Of a stretch of 64,000 nt of DNA, positions 34,201 to 45,395 are shown one piece after another. The stretch is taken from assembly GCA_947683425.1 (NCBI GenBank), contig CANTUQ010000037.1, positions 6,960,501 to 7,024,500 of the forward strand, given 5' to 3'. The DNA comes from Excoecaria cochinchinensis. Lineage: Eukaryota > Streptophyta > Magnoliopsida > Malpighiales > Euphorbiaceae. The notes under the pieces were generated by a model. That model was not told where the DNA came from. It was given only the letters and a program-made list of their open reading frames with translations, and ran no database searches. A program made the position numbers and the translations under genes. Within the stretch, counting starts at the first letter, position 1. Every line of letters begins with the position of its first letter.

Positions 34201-37200
34201 TCAAGTGCCAAAACAGCCAAAAAGAGGTAAGAATCCCAAGCAGGACAAAAATAATAAGAAGCTTCTTCCTCCACTTCCCAGCACCTCTAGGAGGACTCTG
34301 GGATATCTGCTGCTGCTTCAGCTGCAGCAATTGCTGCCGCTGCTGAGGCACTGTCTCCAGATGAATAGGCTCAACCTGTTTCTTCCTCAAAAATTTCATA
34401 TGAACGCCAGGTAATGTGAAGCTCACAATCATTGCAACAAACATCCACCAACATTTATGCACCAATGCAAATGACAAAATATTGCAATAATTTTCTGCAC
34501 AGTCTCTCACTTTTCTTGTCTGCAAGATGTGCTAGTAAAAGCCAAATCAATAAAAGAGGCATTATTAATGCAGTACAAATCAGAGTGTAAGCTTTTGTTT
34601 TATCCAATTCATTTTCCAGTAAACAGATGCAATATTGTTCGCATATAACTTTATCAGACTCAAAAACCACAATCCAGATCTTCATATTTATTGCAAAATA
34701 TGGATACTCTATTTTGACATTATAGTTATAATGATAATGAAATAGTAGGAACATGTAAGAATATTCACAATTTTTCAAAGGCGTCCATGAATATTACCAA
34801 GTGTCAAAGATTTCTTCATCAGTATCCTTATTGTCCACTACATTTGTTATCTCCTGGGTATTATTCCCTTTAACTCTGAATATCCTCATTTTGGCCAATT
34901 TCACCTCATAGATGCCTAAAGGAGGTGGCTAGATGTCTAAAGGAGTCTTGCATTTTGTTATCTAAGCTTCAACAAGTTAAATTATTACACATGGACATCT
35001 ATGTGGCTAGATGTCTAAAGGAGTCTTGCATACAATACATGTACAAAGAATATATAAATAATGTTCATTGTATCTTCAACAAGTAACCCGCTCTTTTGTT
35101 TCACAAAAAAAGAAAAAAGAAAAAAAAATCAGTATGTGTGCGCATGCTTAAAAAGTTGGAACTTTTGCACAAATACTTCCATGATTTAGCTACAACTGCA
35201 CCAAATTTGGCATTGAATTGAAACATGAAATGCAAAACTTCCAAACAAGAGACTCATGCTCAGCTGTTATCAGCTATAAAGCTGCAAAAAGAAGTACCAA
35301 TTGGTCTCTCAATGGTTCTTCAAGCTTCCTTGAGAGTTTTTCATCTTGAGCTGGGCATTGGTCATCAGGCTCTGCACCTTTGGCAGCCCATCTGCCTTGT
35401 GATTCACACAATAACTTCAGAGCACAGGCAATGCTATCAGTCATTGCCATTTCATTTCCCATTTGTTTGGTGCACTCAAGAGATGTTATCTATGATACAA
35501 AAGTTGGAAAATGAACAAACACTAATTAGAAAAATTAAACTAGGCGTTCTTTCTAATATCTTGGTACAGATAGGACAAAACTCCACTTTAAGTATAAAGA
35601 GCACCATAAGCATACTTGTTAGGTGCAATCCTGGCCAAGCCATCCAAACTCATTTACACGTGTAATTAACATGCGAAAGAACAAAATAAGTGCGACATAT
35701 TCATGTTTTTAACTGCCTATTTTAGATAGGTCCACTCTTTTTTGGCACATCTTCATACATCACGATATAAATAACTCAATTATTGTTAGCCTGGCCAGAA
35801 TTGCACCTCATAATTTTTTTTTTTTGAATGCAATTGCACCTAATAGTTAAAAGTAATGCATAAACCATGATTGCCAATTGAGTAAAAACTCAAGACCATT
35901 TTGGGATTTCCCCACCATGCTCATGCATATAAATGGCCAACTAATTAACTCTAAGGGCTGCCCCAGTTAGCAAATAGGTTTGTCCCCTCATTTTCAAGGT
36001 TAAATGTAAGGGCAAACCACAAGAAGAGATTTTCCATTTTTTGATGATACTTGTCCAATAGTAGATGGTCTACAATAACAAAACCGAAAAGGTATGTTCA
36101 GAATTGCAGGCAATAACTGATGCATAACCACTTGGCATAATACGCCTAAAATGGAAATTTTCCCTACCCTGCCACAACTCGCGATCTTCTCTTCAATTTA
36201 TACAAACATGAAAATTACAATGCTTCTTGTTTCAATATCCTTACAAACTCAACAAAGTCCTACATGATACCATAGCAGAACTTATCTGTAGTCTTCCAAT
36301 TTATTTACAACTCCAGGATCTCCAAAATAATCATCAGATTATGCAAGCAAATATCTATAGAAATCTAATTGTCCGACTTACATGCCCATAGAATTCTGGG
36401 AAAAATGGTACAGCTAATAAAAAAAGATTAAACAAAAAGAATTTCCTTATTTTAGTATTAAGTATTTAGTATTTACATGCTGCTACTGGACAGCATTACA
36501 AATTATAACTTCACCAAGAACAATATTTTTGGATCAACTTCAATTCTGATTAATTTAATTTGTGATAGCTGTGAGTATTGACATTCGATTAATATTCAAC
36601 AACAGGAAGATGTCTTCCCATGTGCAGCTTCTTGTGGACATTCATTATAATCTATCATTATTTCCAATCACTTTCTCAAAATATCATTTGGGGGCCAAAT
36701 TCTCAACCAAAAGCAACTGACAAGTTAAAATATCAATTCATGAAAAGGGGGAAAAAAGTTAAAATATGAACAGTATTATCAAAAGGTGCTAATCCAGCTT
36801 AAGAACCAAAAGGAAAAGAGAGAAGAAAAATCATAATCTAGAAGAAGATTGTCCCTGACTTATTGAAGAAATCTAATTCAAGAGACATAAGCAGTATCGC
36901 ACCTGATCTGATTCATAGAACAAAGAAACCAGAGCATGTAGTTGGCTCTTGCTGACATTGAAATGCTGAAGTAAGACTTGAGCTTTATCTTCACAAGAAT
37001 CCAGAGTCTTGCCTTTCTTCTCCAATGCCCCATTGTCAAAGCTAAAAAGAAGCCAAATACCAGCTATGGTGAGAACGCTTATAAGCCAAAGAAACAGAAG
37101 CTTTCTTCTCCATTGCCTAACAGAATTTGGCCCATGTAAAGGATCCTTTTGCTTCTTTAGCTTGAAACTTGCTGATAGTGTGCCATTTGAACCAGAAAGC

Positions 37201-37298
37201 TTGGAATTCATAGACATTTTAACCCAAGCCCACCTGTGTATTTTCACAAAGAGGCTTGAAAGCTTGAGAAAAACCCAAGTGCGAGGAGCAAAAGTCAT
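28224..37298 (-). CDS. AHK2: Cytokinin receptor histidine kinase, AHK2 type
   Basis: Thirteen exons (minus): 37298-36903, 35489-35298, 34519-34037, 32577-32302, 31727-31558, 31432-31220, 31084-30898, 30769-30718, 30633-30404, 30290-30192, 29917-29250, 29087-28581, 28473-28224. The CDS is 3723 nt with consistent phases, 1240 aa. Membrane spans lie at about 66-86, 217-235 and 282-300, before a CHASE ligand-binding domain (about 350-570, GVAYALKVLHSERE, DEYAPVIFSQETV), and at 588-609 after it. The histidine kinase has the H box ATVSHEIRTPMNGVLGM (His646), N box (RQIITNLVGNSVKFT), G1 (VEDTGVGIP) and G2 (TYGGTGIGLSISK). A degenerate receiver precedes the active one: VVDDNKVNRRVAEG, phospho-acceptor Asp1150, Lys1222. 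The long N-terminus with extra spans separates it from AHK3 and AHK4. It perceives cytokinin at ER or plasma membrane and passes phosphate to HPt proteins. MDRH after Asp1150 differs from the usual MDLQ. Confidence 0.94.
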
Positions 37299-37869
37299 CA
37301 AAAATTACACCTCCCAGGGAACCCCACAACTGATACACAAATTGCTGCAATCCCACTTCACATAAATAGTCAAAATCAATGCTTTATAAACAGAACTCAA
37401 GCAAGAAACCTTAAATTGTACTAAAACATCTCCAATTAGGCACCAAACCAAGAAAACAAAGTGGTCCACCTTCTCCGATCTCTTTTTAGTATTTCACCAT
37501 ATGGTTCAATACTAAGTTTCCTTCTACTTGCTATATACAATAGAGCATTTAAATCCATCAAAACCTCCTTTGAGGAGCTCAAAAGAACCAATTAATCATA
37601 ACAAAAGTCACCAAACAGCAAGCTGAAGCAAACCCAATTGTAAATTTGGAAACCTGCAAGGGAATCATTAATGAGATAAGGAAAAATTTGGCTGGTTTCC
37701 GAATCTAGTTCTTTCTCGCTCTTACAGCTTAGTGTACCCAAAAGTAAGCATCAAGAGTGAAACTTTTTAGAACAACAACTATATTATCACCAAGTAAGAA
37801 ACTAAATCAGGCCCAGTTGGCTTCTGTTAAACCCAACTGGAATCAATGATCAGACAGTGCCTTGTCCTC

Positions 37870-37907
<38 letters not shown>

Positions 37908-39094
37908 CTCCTGTGGGTTCAGAATGCTGTCCAGCGTTTGAAATTTGAGGTTGGGCACATCATTATCTCATCATCCAAGTAGTGGAGGAAGTAAACAATG
38001 CCCAATTTCATAAATCACCATTATAACAAATATTATATTATAAAAATTTATAAAGATGTTACCTTTTTCTTAATTTATAATCCAAGTTCAAAAATTTCCC
38101 AAAACCCAACATCATAAATGACCATTAAAATAATATTATATTATCAAGATTATTTTTTAGATGAAATATTATATTATCAAGATTGTAAAAACTTCATCTT
38201 TTTGTCTCTTTTATTTTTACAATCCAAGGGAAGAATTGTGCAACGTCTTGTATCATGTAAATGCAAAAAAGAATAGAAATGGTATATTTATTCAAGGTTT
38301 GGAAAAAAAAAAAAGATTTAATTTTTTTTTCCTTTATTTGATTTTCTATATAAGTATTGAAAGCGACTGATCTGCTCAGTGTTTAAAGATTAGTGTATTT
38401 GTTTTCTGCTTCTGTGCAGCTAACCCTATACAGGACTCTCAACACACCTAACGCAGCCATACAATTTTCTTTTATTCTAAAAAAATATATATATTATTTA
38501 AAATTCTGCTAAAAAATATATACTTTAAAGAAAAGGGTAAAATGGGTATTTTTGAAAATTTCCAGGGTCAGCATTAGAGTTTCAGACTTTCAGTTTGGGT
38601 TTAACTGAAAAAGAAAAAAGAAAAAAAAAAAAAAAGGAAAGGGCATCTATAGATTCTATAAATAAATTAATATTATTCTTAAACAATGATTTAATCCATA
38701 CGGCAAAAAATCGGCAATTAAGCGGCACCTAGGCACGGGCTAACATGCGCACAGGCCTTTAGATTCTTAATGCGCGCACACGGTGTTTTTTTTTTTTTTT
38801 TATATATATATATATATATTTTATTGGGAAGATAATGGATGATGAGAGCAACAATAAAAATGAAAATAAAAAATATAAAAATATGGGGCTAATTATTTTT
38901 AATATTCTTAATAATTGGATTAATAAAGCTAAGCGCATTATCTTTAATCCCTCTTAAAGTTTAAACAAAGCCATGATTAGTTTGATTTTGTGTCCCATTA
39001 CATATTTCTTTTCAATACCTTACTTTATAAACTTCTTCAAAACCATACTTATACTTAGGAATATATACTGCAACTTTTTGAATCGAACCGAAAT
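37299..39094. other. Upstream region of the AHK2-type gene
   Basis: 5' UTR and promoter are expected here, read leftward. A (CT)n run at 37872-37902 is GA-rich on the gene's strand, about 580 bp upstream of the ATG. Farther out the DNA is AT-rich, with a poly-T/(TA)n block at 38786-38820. No coding region is supported up to the edge of the truncated copia element. Confidence 0.5.
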
Positions 39095-39108
39095 ATCAAA
39101 AAAAAAAT

Positions 39109-40620
39109 TCATTTTTCTTTAGCTGGGCTTAAGAAAGCCTCTTTGATATTTTTAGGCTCTTCCTCGTTTTGTGGGGTAATAAAAAAGATTTCGTTCAAGT
39201 CTTCGATTTCAAATCGTCGGTGAGTAACACTTATCCTTTTAAATTTACGCAGATCCGAATCTTGATAAATATGTCTCATATATTCATCGTAATTCGGAAT
39301 ACTTCCACTGGGGCCATGCTCCATACTCCCACTGGAGTCAGGAATGCTCCCACTCGAATCAGAGTGTCGAATATCCGGATCATGTAGAGGAGGAAGATCT
39401 TGACCTTCTTCCTCTAATTCCCTCCCACTCGGATAGAGTGATCCTGATGGTTCATCTTCCTGAGTTTCATAGAAAGTGAAATCTTGATTCATTTCGCCCA
39501 ACTTTGGAAACTCATTTTCCTAGAATATGACGTCTCGTTATTCAAATTCAGTCACAGAACCATTCTCTTGCTCACCCATGAATACGTATCCTTTTGATAC
39601 TTCAGAATATCTCACAAAGATACTCTTTTTACCTCTTGGTCCCAATTTACCAAATTTACATGAGGTATCATAGATGTAAGTAGCACAACCCCAAGGTTGT
39701 AGATGGCTTAGGTCAGGCTGCCGACCAGTCCACAACTCATAAGGTGTGGATGTGATAGATTTTGAGGGCACACGGTTTAGAATATATGTGGCAGTCAATA
39801 AGGCATCTCCCCAATAGGAGATAGGCAAATTTGCCTCTGCCATCATAGATCTAACCATATCAAGGAGAGTCATATTTCTCCTTTCCGTAACACCGTTTTG
39901 TTGTGCAGTTCTGGGAATGGACAACTAATGTTCAATCCCTTTTTCATCATATAAAGCTTTAAATTCATCTGAAAGATATTCCCGACCTCGGTCAGTTCTT
40001 AAAACTTTGATCTTTTTATCTAATTGATTCTCAACTAAGTTCATAAAAGTTTTGAAGTAACTCAATGCTTCTGACTTGTGAGAAATCAAGTAGACATGAC
40101 CATACCTTGTATAGTCATCTATAAATGTGATGAAATAGTAGGCCCCATGCCTTGCCCTCACATTCATTGGACCACAAACGTCAGAATGTATTAATTGCAA
40201 TGGAAATTCAGCTCTAGTTCCTTTTTCGAATGGTTTTTTTACTAGTTTTCCTTTAAGACAATGCTCACAGGTAGGTAATTCGACCTCATTCAAATCACAT
40301 AGTAAACCAGTTTTGGCTAACCAATTCATTCGATTTTGCCCAATATGATTTAATCTAGCATGCCATAATTTCACATGATTATCATTATTATGTAAAGTAG
40401 AAGAGATTAAAGAAAAACTATTTTTATTCATAAAGTTAGGATCGATATCCAAAATAATGAAATTATTCGAAATAAAACCAGAACCATAATAAGCATCATC
40501 CAAACATAAGCGCACACTGTCATCTTTAAAGTGTAAATCAAAATCAAGTTTTAATAACACAAGAACAGAAACTAAATTCCTATGAATATCTAGAGCATAA
40601 AGCACATCATGTAGGAGCAA
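39109..40620 (-). pseudogene. Copia integrase and C-terminal linker (truncated pol)
   Basis: 40620-39925 shows the pre-integrase LWHARLNHIGQNRM and zinc region (CEHCLKGKLVKKPF), then LIHSDVCGPMN, YFITFIDDYTRYGHVYL and LRTDRGREYLSDEF. A stop splits it from 39924-39538: TAQQNGVTERRNMTLLDMVR with the catalytic Glu, ILNRVPSKS, LQPWGC. 39501-39109 is the acidic linker (EEGQDLPPLHDPDIRHSDSS with GSIP-type repeats) that precedes RT in this clade. It ends with FLSPAKEK and no RT follows. Confidence 0.87.
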
Positions 40621-40623
40621 GGT

Positions 40624-41718
40624 TCAGCCTTTGCGTAAGACTAATCTACACGCGCCAATTCCTCGAACTGGCACTCTTGCGTCGTTTCCCACATATATAT
40701 ATTTTGCTCCATTTAGTATTCGCCGGAATTCTACAAAGGCATCTCGATCCTTTGCTACATGGTCCGTTGCTCCTAAATCAACCACCCACAAAGGATGAAA
40801 TTCAATTAGTAATACAGAACTAGATATACAAAATTCACTCACTCTTAATTTAGAAAAGTGTACCTGATTAGTCACAGTGCAGTCTCTTGCATAGTGTCCT
40901 TTCTGTTGGCAGTTAAAACATTTTACTTTTGAAATATTTATCTTTTTCTTGCCTTTGGACCTTGTAGAATTATGTTCCTTCTTTTGCCTTTTATTCCTTT
41001 TGGCAGGTTTCTTATCCCGACCTTTGAAGCCTTTCCTTTTGTTCTGGTTTGAACTCGTTCCACTAGAATGGGATTGTGCCACATGCACCTCGGCATTGAC
41101 CTGAATCAATGCCAATCTGTCCTCTTCAAGCTCCAGGTGACGTGCAACATCCTCAAATATCTTTACACTGTCCATATGAGTCAGTTGCATTTTCATATGC
41201 TCTCAACTCTTGGGTAAGGAACGGATGACAACTTGGACCTGCTGCTCGTCGGTCAACTTATGACCATATTCACTAAGCTCACTCATCATGTTTTCCATCT
41301 CCCTGAGATGTTTCCGCATAGAATGATCAGCTCTCTTCTGATAAGTATCAAATTTGATCGTCAAAGATCAGAGTTTAGTTAGAGTCACTCCTCCAAACTT
41401 CTCCCGCAAAGCGATCCACAGATTCATTGCATTTTGATACTTGCAGAATTGTTTAGTTATATCATCCTCCATAGCACTCAGCAGAATGATACGAGCAGTG
41501 GAATTCTTCTTCTTTCATGCCAAATAGACATCTCAGTCCCGCCTATGCTGGGGCGTATTGTCATCCTCAAGTTCAGTCATAACTGAACTTAAGGTTTTGA
41601 GAGCCTCTTGCTTCTCAAGCATATACTAGATTTTCATAATCTAAATTTCATAATTGTCGCCATTCAATTTCAAATCTTTGTTTAATTCAGCGATAATTGA
41701 TTTAGAAGCAGATGCCAT
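40624..41718 (-). pseudogene. Copia gag and protease (broken)
   Basis: The gag start is MASASKSIIAELNKDLKLNG at 41718. Two TAG codons at 41641-41643 and 41626-41628 sit where relatives have Trp. Further stops occur before 41196, where the frame is open again: MQLTHMDSVKIFEDVARHLE, a basic linker, and the zinc knuckle CFNCQQKGHYARDC. The protease motif is VVDLGATDHVAKDR, with the Ser of DSG replaced by Leu (TTA at 40774-40776, one C-to-T change). Confidence 0.85.
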
Positions 41719-42218
41719 TTGTATCCTCTGATTCAAATGGAATAAAGTTGCACATTTTTATAGGAGATTAGGCAATACATGCAATTTACTATACACCTGA
41801 AATAATAACCTAATAAAGTTTTCTATTAGATTCAAATTCGAAAAGATTACTAAAAGTACCAATTACCTTCTAATTTCTAATGTCCAACTTTATAGGTTAA
41901 GATTCTATGCATAGTAAATATAAATTATTGGATTATTTAAGTTCTTAAACTTATGAGGGAAATTTTATTGGTTTATTTTATTAAGTTTTTACTTAATAAA
42001 TATGCAAACATTTTACTCATAAAATATTGCAAGGCAATTAATATTTTTAAAATAAACACATCTATTAAAAAATAATTAAATGTCGTAAGAAATAAACTCA
42101 TTCATTCAACCAATAAATAAATTCAATATTTCTCAAATAAGACACACATGTCAAATCATAATAATAGGAAACATAAATCCTATAAAAAAATACTAACTAT
42201 AATTGACACTCATGTCAA
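41719..42218. other. Leader of the truncated copia element, gag-proximal part
   Basis: AT-rich, non-coding; nothing recognisable between gag and the leader ORF. Confidence 0.5.
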
Positions 42219-42734
42219 TTAATCTAGAAAACTCGATCTCCTCAAGACCTTTACCGACACAGGGACTGATTCTTTGACCAATTTCATTAACTCATAAGGG
42301 AACTCATAAGTTTTCTGATGAAGCCATGGATGATGTACTTTACGTCCACTTCTTAATTTCATCACAGATGGAATGTTGCTCCTCAACACTCCTCTTTTGG
42401 CAACTCTAGCCAAAAAATGGATAATAGATTTCTTATAAACTCTATCTCCTATGTACCAAGTAGTTTCCAAAAGCTCGCTCAGAACTGGATGATATTCAAA
42501 AGAGTTAACCAACGCTTTGATTTTATCTCTGTCATCCCTTCCTAAGCTTAAACCTCCTATCCAAATGCACTCCTGCATTTGTTCATGCATTGTCAATATA
42601 TGACGCACTATAGCATCAATATCATCAGCTCGAATGTTCCTCCGCATTCTCATTTTGCTTACTGAACGCACTCTTGCAGTTCTTAAAGCAATCTCATGTG
42701 GGGTTTTAGGAATCATTGGTGTCCTTATCATCAT
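42219..42734 (-). CDS. Unrecognised 171-codon ORF in the copia leader
   Basis: A single open frame from ATG 42734 to a stop at 42219, in the same direction as gag and upstream of it. The product is basic: MMIRTPMIPKTPHEIALRTA, a run rich in Arg (VSKMRMRRNIRADDIDAIVR), then ILTMHEQMQECIWIGGL, VNSFEYHPVLSELLETTWYI and HFLARVAKRGVL. I do not recognise the family. A good 3' splice-site consensus (polypyrimidine tract ending GTTTCAG) ends 2 bases before the ATG, so it could be the last exon of a captured host gene, or a spliced accessory ORF of the element. Codons look ordinary and the frame is intact, unlike gag and pol next to it. Function unknown. Confidence 0.5.
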   Translation of the reverse strand: MMIRTPMIPKTPHEIALRTARVRSVSKMRMRRNIRADDIDAIVRHILTMHEQMQECIWIGGLSLGRDDRDKIKALVNSFEYHPVLSELLETTWYIGDRVYKKSIIHFLARVAKRGVLRSNIPSVMKLRSGRKVHHPWLHQKTYEFPYELMKLVKESVPVSVKVLRRSSFLD

Positions 42735-43080
42735 TTCTGAAACACATTACAGAAATTTAAATAGTTAATACACTCATGTATAAACTCATATGATTGAAAC
42801 ACATTTCAATAAATAAATAAGGACAAAAAATACGGTAAAAATTTTTTTAAAATATTTTTAAAAATAGAAAACACATTTTCCATAATTATTTTATAATATT
42901 TATTTTAAAAATTAAATAAAAATATTTTATGGTCATCAAAAAATTTTAAAAAATTGACCAATAAATCAAAAATATTATGAAAAACATTTTCGCAAAAAAA
43001 GGAGCTGATTTGGAGGCCGGAGCTCGCTGCACGCGCCCACACGCACCGACAAAAGGGAGGAGGATGCGCTCACGCGCCTC

Positions 43081-43451
43081 CACGTGCCACATGCGCGACT
43101 CCCTCTTGGTCAGACACGTGTCAACACCACAGCGTGACACGTGTCTGACATACACTGGTCCATGTGGCACCATATGGACACGTGTCATGCCACATGGCAA
43201 TGACGTGGCAGACTCTAATGGGTACACGTGTCACTTTTTGACATGTCATCATGACACGTGTCGGGCCTAAGCCTTGCCACGTGTTGACTCCTGATTGGTT
43301 CACCTGGTGCCCACGTGGCGCACATGGGACACGTCGGATCCACGTGGCATGACCGCGGTCTACCACGTGGCTTGCGATGATTGGGCCACGTGTCAATAAC
43401 GCGTCACGTTATTGACATATGTTCGTGCGCGCGTGGGCCACCGCCCACGTG
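43081..43451. promoter_or_regulatory. Cluster of 12 CACGTG (G-box) palindromes
   Basis: Perfect CACGTG hexamers start at 43081, 43115, 43138, 43179, 43225, 43255, 43278, 43312, 43341, 43364, 43387 and 43446; ACGTG half-forms add to them (43203, 43462). Most sit in ACACGTGTC or CCACGTGGC, the strongest bZIP/bHLH (ABF, HY5, PIF) contexts. Roughly 0.1 copy would be expected by chance in 371 bp. The block is GC-rich within AT-rich DNA and lies between primer site and gag of the copia element. The regulatory role is inferred. Confidence 0.85.
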
Positions 43452-43790
43452 CACGCGGCCAACGTGTGGTGGCCCGTGCAATCCACTCGCCACCTTCCCG
43501 GCGGAGTTAGGTTTCCGAATTTCGGCCGGTCAGGGGTTCTTGGGGTCTGTGAACACAATGGTAAGGTCAAAAATAAAAATCTCAATTTTTAGACTAGCGT
43601 TTCGAATATTCAATTTTATCCCTCGAGTTTCAGTGTACACATACACAAAATTGAGCCAAAATATACACGCATATATGTTTTTCACACAAAAAATAAAATT
43701 TTGTTGCGTTTCATACTTCCTAAATCTACAAATTTTACTCATAAAATTTTAGATCAATTTTAAGCCGCATGCCAAGACGCAAAAAACGAA

Positions 43791-43803
43791 GGCTCTGATA
43801 CCA
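43791..43803 (-). promoter_or_regulatory. Primer binding site of the truncated copia element
   Basis: Minus-strand TGGTATCAGAGCC, complementary to the 3' end of initiator tRNA-Met, one base inside the 5' LTR. It sets the LTR boundary at 43805. Confidence 0.9.
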
Positions 43804-43804
43804 A

Positions 43805-44210
43805 TGATGGGAGAAATAAAAGAAGAGATTAATCGATACCTACTTGTTGTAGCGCTGAAATTTCGTTGCGAAAGTGATACAAGGATCTCCTTTTATTTGG
43901 TCACCGGTCTGGCTATTACCCACTCGGGATAAAAGCAGCTAGATCACAATCTAAGAGCCTATGTAAGATTAACACAATAAATCATGAGTGGAAACGAGCA
44001 GTCTTGCGGCGTATATGTTTTCTCGTTACCAAATAATGAGGATCTCACCTCTATTTATAGAGATCCTAAAAGTTAGAGACTTATCCCTAATCTAACTCAG
44101 AATCCCTCCTGAGATAGAATTTGATAATTTTTATCAGATTAAATTACTCAATTTAATCTGGATTGGAACTCAATCCATTAAAGAGTCATGGGCGCATCCC
44201 AACTCTATCA
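43805..44210 (-). repeat. 5' LTR of the truncated copia element
   Basis: About 406 bp; on the plus strand it begins TGATGGGAGAAATA and ends CCAACTCTATCA, so the element's strand reads TGATAGAG...CATCA. TATA-like CTATAAATAG (minus) near 44053. The outer edge is set by the TG/CA rule only, since no partner LTR exists. Confidence 0.75.
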
Positions 44211-44366
44211 ATATAAAAATAAAAGATACTAAAAATCATTTTTTCTATTTATTTCTCTTTCTTTTAGACTTTTTTTTTATCATTTTTCATTTTCTTTTTT
44301 TTTCTCTTGATAAAAATAAATTTAATAACTAATTAGAAATAGTATATATTTCGAAACTTATATACC

Positions 44367-44740
44367 CAACGGATAAAAGTTACTTTAGGAATAACAAGTT
44401 GACCTTTCCCAATAGCTCACATTGACGAAAAGGTTTGGCACCTTGATGTCGGCTCTTCGCCACCTAGGCCTATAATATGTTCTAAGGATTGGGTTGTTTG
44501 CCCATTAAAGCGTTATGTGAGCTAGGTTCAAAATATCGCGAGACAGTTCGGTCCATATCTAGTGTAGGCATTAGAGCATTGAGAGAACATTATCCTAGTA
44601 CAAGGGCATCGTGAAGCATGCACATTTGGTATACTAGTTATCATGCTCACGATAAATGCTGGATAGCCAATTACAGAGTGAATAACTGTAGAAAGCATTT
44701 AAGTAGTAGGCCCACTCCAAAACGAGTGCTCTCCTATTCC
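44367..44740 (+). pseudogene. Nuclear fragment of plastid 23S rRNA (NUPT)
   Basis: About 374 bp match the 3' part of chloroplast 23S rRNA: GGATAAAAGTTACT, GTTTGGCACC, GATGTCGGCTCTTCGCCACC (which includes the peptidyl-transferase region), GAGACAGTTCGGTCCATATC, GCATTGAGAG, CCTAGTAC, GAGTGCTCTCCTATTCC. Many bases differ from a functional plastid gene, mostly C-to-T and G-to-A (for example AGGAATAACAAGTTGA for AGGGATAACAGGCTGA), as expected for old methylated nuclear DNA. It is a plastid-to-nucleus transfer, not a working rRNA gene. Confidence 0.93.
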
Positions 44741-44954
44741 ATGTAATATTTTTGGTTAATTAGGAAGAAAATAGGTGCATGTTTATCAAATTCTTATGTG
44801 ATATAGGACATTTGCTAAGTTTAGGAGCATATTTTTTTTTTGTTATCAGGTTTGGAGAGAAAAATATGCATTATATAACCAAAGAAATACTTCTAAGTAT
44901 TTTAAATTTACATGATAAAGCACGGAAAGTCTTTATCTGAAATAGAAGGATAGC

Positions 44955-45395
44955 TGGCTTGTATGTAGTGGAAGATCCGATCGGATAGGTGGATCCTGCA
45001 AGAGAAAGTGCCTGGTCGGACCAGGCGTAAGCACTCCGAAACTTAAATTAGTAGCTTAGAGAGAGAGTGCTTAGAAATACAATGCTAGAGATTCAATACC
45101 TGGTGCCATCGTTGGCTGGGCTATTTATAAGAGACAGTTGTGGTGCACTTGAGTCCTGAGATGTGATAACTGGCAGTCAGAGTAGGTGTGCGGTGAAATG
45201 ACAGGGAGCAGTTGATGGGCATGGGCGCTGCCTTGTGTCAGACGACTGATAGGACTGGCGGTCACATCAGCCGATCGGGCGCGTGCTCCGCCTAGGAGCT
45301 CCCGCCTGCTACTCTCTGCTATTGGGCCTTAGGTCTTTCCAATGGACTGGGCCAACTGGATGGCCCTTTATGCAAATATTATTTGCGGTGTTATC
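44955..45395 (-). repeat. Solo-LTR-like fragment, family shared with 62.3-62.8 kb
   Basis: It contains GGTCGGACCAGGCG, GCACTCCGAAACTTAA, a purine-rich GAGAGAGAGTGCTTAGA tract, CTATTTATAAGAG (TATA box on the minus strand), GACAGGGAGCAG, GCGTGCTCC and ATTGGGCCTTAGG in the order seen in many plant gypsy LTRs. The piece at 62298-62785 repeats this order with heavy divergence. No internal element sequence adjoins it. The ends are approximate. Confidence 0.55.

Larger units (their letters stand above)
39095..44210 (-). mobile_element. Truncated Ty1/copia element with a long leader
   Basis: The right end is a complete-looking 5' LTR (43805-44210) with a tRNA-Met primer site next to it. Leftward on the minus strand come a 2-kb leader, gag, protease and integrase. 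The sequence stops in the linker after the integrase (to 39109); no RT, RNase H, polypurine tract or second LTR is found before the AHK2 upstream region. The missing 3' part points to a deletion that removed it together with the 3' LTR. Confidence 0.85.

Noticed and set aside
35225..35665. 146-codon plus-strand ORF
   Set aside because: It overlaps AHK2-type exon 2 (minus) and its introns; the minus-strand exon joins in phase with its neighbours and has the expected family sequence.
43121..43396. ORFs on both strands at 43.0-43.4 kb
   Set aside because: GC-rich CACGTG repeats leave several frames open; there is no motif and both strands are equally open.
44367..44740. Functional rRNA gene
   Set aside because: Only the 3' part of plastid 23S is present and it has many transitions; it has no operon context.
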